6,936 nucleotides of DNA from Anaerobacillus sp. (GTDB taxonomy: Bacteria; Bacillota; Bacilli; Bacillales_H; Anaerobacillaceae). Both the position numbers and the translations under genes were made by a program. Below the pieces are notes generated by a model. That model did no database searches. It was not told the DNA's origin and worked only from the letters and a program-made list of their open reading frames with translations. Shown here one piece after another: positions 5,111 through 6,936 of the stretch; position 1 is the stretch's first letter; every line of letters begins with the position of its first letter. The stretch covers positions 1 through 6,936 of the forward strand of contig SKOL01000198.1 of assembly GCA_007120055.1 (NCBI GenBank), read 5' to 3'.

Positions 5111-5821
5111 ATGCAGCAGCGAAAGAACAATTCATTACAGCACACACTTTGTATTAAAGTGCCTAAAGTTTATGACTGGGTTACGCGCCAAGTTGATATA
5201 CCGATTCAAAGCTTTGTTGGTGAAGCTGGCTTAAGTACCCTTAACTTTGAAGGCCCGACTGGAATTGTAATCAATCCTTGTGAAGAGTTATCTAGCGATG
5301 GTGAATTATCCATACAATGCATTATTACTGATGTTAACGGCAATCCTGTTAATCCACTTACTAAAAATGCAATTTATTGCAGTGAAATTCCTCAAAAGGG
5401 TGGTCGGCAAAATGTAAAGTTCATGATGCCTGAAGGTGAAACGATTACACTTCAGAAAGTCAAAGTTCTAAAGAAAGGACATTTTGTTGTGCGTGTTGAA
5501 AATTCTCGTGGGAAATCATTTACGTCCATTCCACAGCCTTTTGCTGTTGTCGAGAAATTTTATTTATGCGCTCCTGAGGGAACTTACTTGCACTGTGAGA
5601 TTACAGACTTCGATTGTGATGCAACGATTATTTGTACGGATCATTCTTTTGAACAAATCGATGTTTCTATAAATCTATGCCAAAATATTCAAACGGAAGC
5701 GATCATTAAATTACAGGTGGAAGCTGATTATTGTCAGCCCAGACAAGAACTAATATTCTCTTGTCCGCCTTTATATGTTCCACCTCAATGTTCAGAAATT
5801 TTTCCGAATAATAACTGTTAA
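5111..5821 (+). CDS. Cysteine-rich KVYDWVTRQ-family protein, paralog 3 (putative spore coat/exosporium protein)
   Basis: 236 residues from the ATG at 5111, again with the first Cys at residue 14. It is more diverged than copies 1 and 2 but keeps the signature (CIKVPKVYDWVTRQVDIPIQ), the central GETITLQKVKVLKKGHFVVR block and all 12 family cysteines. Compared with them it lacks five residues after IIC (~176; the GKDADKNPEFRQ segment is replaced by TDHSFEQ) and gains a 13th Cys as its very last residue (236). An extra C-terminal Cys could give it a separate disulfide partner or a chain-capping or anchoring role (inference). It has its own sigma-K-type promoter. A weak hairpin follows, so read-through into the 161-residue gene is possible. 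Confidence 0.87.
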   Translation: MQQRKNNSLQHTLCIKVPKVYDWVTRQVDIPIQSFVGEAGLSTLNFEGPTGIVINPCEELSSDGELSIQCIITDVNGNPVNPLTKNAIYCSEIPQKGGRQNVKFMMPEGETITLQKVKVLKKGHFVVRVENSRGKSFTSIPQPFAVVEKFYLCAPEGTYLHCEITDFDCDATIICTDHSFEQIDVSINLCQNIQTEAIIKLQVEADYCQPRQELIFSCPPLYVPPQCSEIFPNNNC

Positions 5822-5843
5822 CCTTGTAAAAAAAGTGGGAGAC

Positions 5844-5891
5844 TTTTCGTTAGAATTATCCCCCAAGATCAGTTAACGAAGAAAAATTTTT
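5844..5891 (+). terminator. Possible weak terminator after paralog 3
   Basis: TTCGTTA (5846-5852) pairs with TAACGAA (5874-5880) across a long 21-base loop. GAAAAATTTTT follows, with five T. The stem is short and the loop large, so termination would be less efficient than after copies 1 and 2. Confidence 0.4.
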
Positions 5892-5945
5892 AGTTTTAGT
5901 TGGCAGCTATACCTAATCATTTATCTTCTTTGGAAAGAATGAGCT
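5886..5945 (+). repeat. Degenerate copy of the paralog 1 promoter/leader region
   Basis: TTGGCAGCTATACC (5900-5913) matches TTGGTAGCTATACC of the paralog 1 leader (3359-3372) at 13 of 14 bases. TGGAAAGAATGA (5931-5942) matches TGGAAAGGATGA (3385-3396) at 11 of 12, in the same order with a five-base longer gap. The bases upstream align loosely with the paralog 1 -10 region, but the CATAnnnTA box is gone. No paralog follows; only a 25-codon frame opens at 5939. It may be the relic of a lost copy. The remainder of 5822-6082 holds only the hairpins and the promoter candidate listed separately. Confidence 0.4.
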
Positions 5946-6005
5946 TAGTCACCTTCCTTTCATCTTTTGTTAGTAGTTTATGTAAAAAATTTTTTTTTGT
6001 AGAGG

Positions 6006-6030
6006 ACAAATGTTGAAAGATCATATAAAA
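6006..6030 (+). promoter_or_regulatory. Weak sigma-K-like promoter of the 161-residue protein gene
   Basis: CATATAAAA (6022-6030) differs from CATAnnnTA at one base and has AC (6006-6007) 14 bases upstream. A second imperfect box, CATATAAAT (6044-6052), lacks an AC at the right distance. Neither is as good as the other sigma-K sites here, so the gene may rely on read-through or on another factor. Confidence 0.3.
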
Positions 6031-6032
6031 AA

Positions 6033-6079
6033 AGCCCTTTTTGCATATAAATTTTTTATAGCCATAAAAAAGGAGGGCT
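6033..6079 (+). promoter_or_regulatory. Potential hairpin masking the ribosome site of the 161-residue gene
   Basis: AGCCCT (6033-6038) is complementary to AGGGCT (6074-6079). The following TTTT can pair with AAAA (6068-6071) if two G bulge. The ribosome site AAGGAGG (6070-6076) lies inside the right arm. Transcripts starting upstream could fold this way. A transcript starting inside or after the left arm could not. Confidence 0.35.
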
Positions 6080-6082
6080 CCA

Positions 6083-6568
6083 ATGGTCGATCAAAGCAAA
6101 AATAATCTTATACATGCTTATTTCAATTATTCTTTCATTCTTCCAGATACAAAGGAAGAAACGAAGGAAATACTCATTCTTGGTCACTATATCATTCAAA
6201 ACTTTAGTACAGAAACATTAAATACTCCAGTTATATGTATTCGGGTCAAACCTGCTAATGCCGGAAACTTAGGTGGAAAAATCAATTTTAAGCAAAAAGG
6301 TGATCTCGTCATTGACGGGACGTCCTCTGAAGAGTGGACATATGTTGAGAAAAACTGGAAAGAGAAATTAAAAGAAACTGGCGAACATTGGTTACGACCA
6401 AGTAATAAAAAACAATTATCACCTGGGGAGAAATTAATTTTCTCTAACTTTGATCTCAGCTGCATTAAAGTAGAAGGAAGTAATTCTGTCATCATTGAAG
6501 CTTTTGTATATTTCCAAGAAATAAAGGAAGGCATTCCATCTTTAAACAACATTGTTGTTAATTTCTAA
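6083..6568 (+). CDS. Uncharacterised 161-residue protein, putative spore-surface component
   Basis: 161 residues from an ATG with AAGGAGG six bases upstream. It is soluble, with no signal peptide or membrane segment, and has alternating hydrophobic strand-like segments (HYIIQNF, TPVICIRVKP, SVIIEAFVYF) that suggest a beta-sandwich. It has two Cys, each in a similar context (CIRVK at ~52 and CIKVE at ~126), which echoes the CIKV/CIRV start of the neighbouring family signature but is too short to argue homology. A charged Trp-containing stretch (EEWTYVEKNWKEKLKETGEH, ~82-101) separates the two halves. It sits inside the paralog array between copies 3 and 4, which suggests a role in the same spore structure, for example as an adaptor. 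I do not recognise the family. Confidence 0.85.
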   Translation: MVDQSKNNLIHAYFNYSFILPDTKEETKEILILGHYIIQNFSTETLNTPVICIRVKPANAGNLGGKINFKQKGDLVIDGTSSEEWTYVEKNWKEKLKETGEHWLRPSNKKQLSPGEKLIFSNFDLSCIKVEGSNSVIIEAFVYFQEIKEGIPSLNNIVVNF

Positions 6569-6719
6569 ATTAAATAACATTAATTTCAGCACTTTTTAGT
6601 GTATACCTAATAATAACTAGTCCAATAACTAATTTTCCACGATTTCATCAGTACATTCATCTATTCCTTTTTGTATATATCGAATACGATGTAGTATCTT
6701 GAAGGAGAGGAGTTTTTTT

Positions 6720-6936
6720 ATGGACTATAAGTCGATTATGGGTAAACAAGAAAATGTTTGTATTAGAGTTGATAAAGTTTATGATTGGGTAACTCGACAA
6801 ATTGACATTGGCCCGCTTTCATTTACAGGTCTAACCGGATTAGAACAACTACAATTTGAGTGTAATGGGGTGACAGGATTATTAGCAGATCCATGCGATT
6901 TTCTTAACGAGAACAATAATAATTTAGTCGTTTCAT
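6720..6936 (+). CDS. Cysteine-rich KVYDWVTRQ-family protein, paralog 4 (partial, 3' end outside window)
   Basis: The first 72 residues are present, from an ATG preceded by GAAGGAGAGGAG. The family signature is clear (VCIRVDKVYDWVTRQIDI) and the first Cys is again residue 14. It is the most diverged copy: Pro18 of the others is Asp, the segment after the signature reads GPLSFTGLTGLEQLQFECNG with an additional Cys at 48, and an Asn-rich loop follows Cys59. No convincing sigma-K site lies in the 151 bases upstream and no clear terminator separates it from the 161-residue gene, so the two may be co-transcribed. The frame is open to the window edge. Confidence 0.88.
   Translation, partial: MDYKSIMGKQENVCIRVDKVYDWVTRQIDIGPLSFTGLTGLEQLQFECNGVTGLLADPCDFLNENNNNLVVS

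Noticed and set aside
3402..5821. Assignment of the paralogs to Ena (endospore appendage) or CotY/CotZ/ExsY families
   Set aside because: Cys richness and context are similar, but the length (~240 residues) and the KVYDWVTRQ signature do not match what I recall of these families. I leave the family unnamed.
5939..6016. 25-codon ATG frame after a GGAAAG sequence
   Set aside because: GGAAAG sits directly against the ATG with almost no spacing, the peptide has no recognisable features, and the upstream match to the paralog 1 leader explains the apparent ribosome site.
6683..6690. AATACGAT upstream of paralog 4 as a sigma-E or sigma-K -10 box
   Set aside because: It fits neither consensus fully and no matching -35 element lies at the right distance.

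Overview
The window looks like an AT-rich chromosome segment of an endospore-forming Bacillaceae bacterium. Supporting this are strong AAGGAGG-type ribosome sites, TTG and GTG starts, intrinsic terminators and, above all, promoters of the mother-cell sporulation factor sigma-K type (AC, 16 bp, CATAnnnTA). Four promoters keep the 16-bp spacing exactly. None of the encoded proteins shows a signal peptide or membrane segment, as expected for spore coat or exosporium proteins assembled from the mother-cell cytoplasm. I did not recognise the exact species.

Layout, left to right. Positions 1-90 hold the 3' end of a plus-strand gene, followed by a bidirectional terminator (106-144). A minus-strand block follows. 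Read in its own direction, it starts at a sigma-K-like promoter (3255-3229), encodes a 692-residue cysteine-free coiled-coil protein (3118-1040), overlaps by one base a 137-residue JAMM/MPN metallopeptidase (1040-627), and continues to a 63-residue very basic Pro/Ser/Thr/Tyr-rich protein (536-345) that ends at a terminator (322-277).

Divergent from this block, on the plus strand, is an array of four paralogous cysteine-rich proteins (3402-4130, 4259-4978, 5111-5821, and one cut by the window edge from 6720). They share the N-terminal signature C-[IV]-[KR]-V-x-KVYDWVTRQ, always with the first Cys at residue 14, and the three complete copies share 12 cysteines. Each of the first three has its own sigma-K-like promoter; the first two end in strong hairpin terminators and the third in a weaker one. 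Between copies 3 and 4 lies an unrelated 161-residue, beta-rich-looking protein (6083-6568).

Interpretation (inference): this is a sporulation locus for a spore-surface structure. The cysteine-rich paralogs would be disulfide-linked building blocks. The long Lys/Gln/Glu-rich rod would be a scaffold or fibre. The JAMM enzyme, translationally coupled to the rod, may process it or cut isopeptide cross-links in it. No member can be assigned to a named coat gene from sequence alone, so the locus as a whole is a candidate undescribed spore-surface system.
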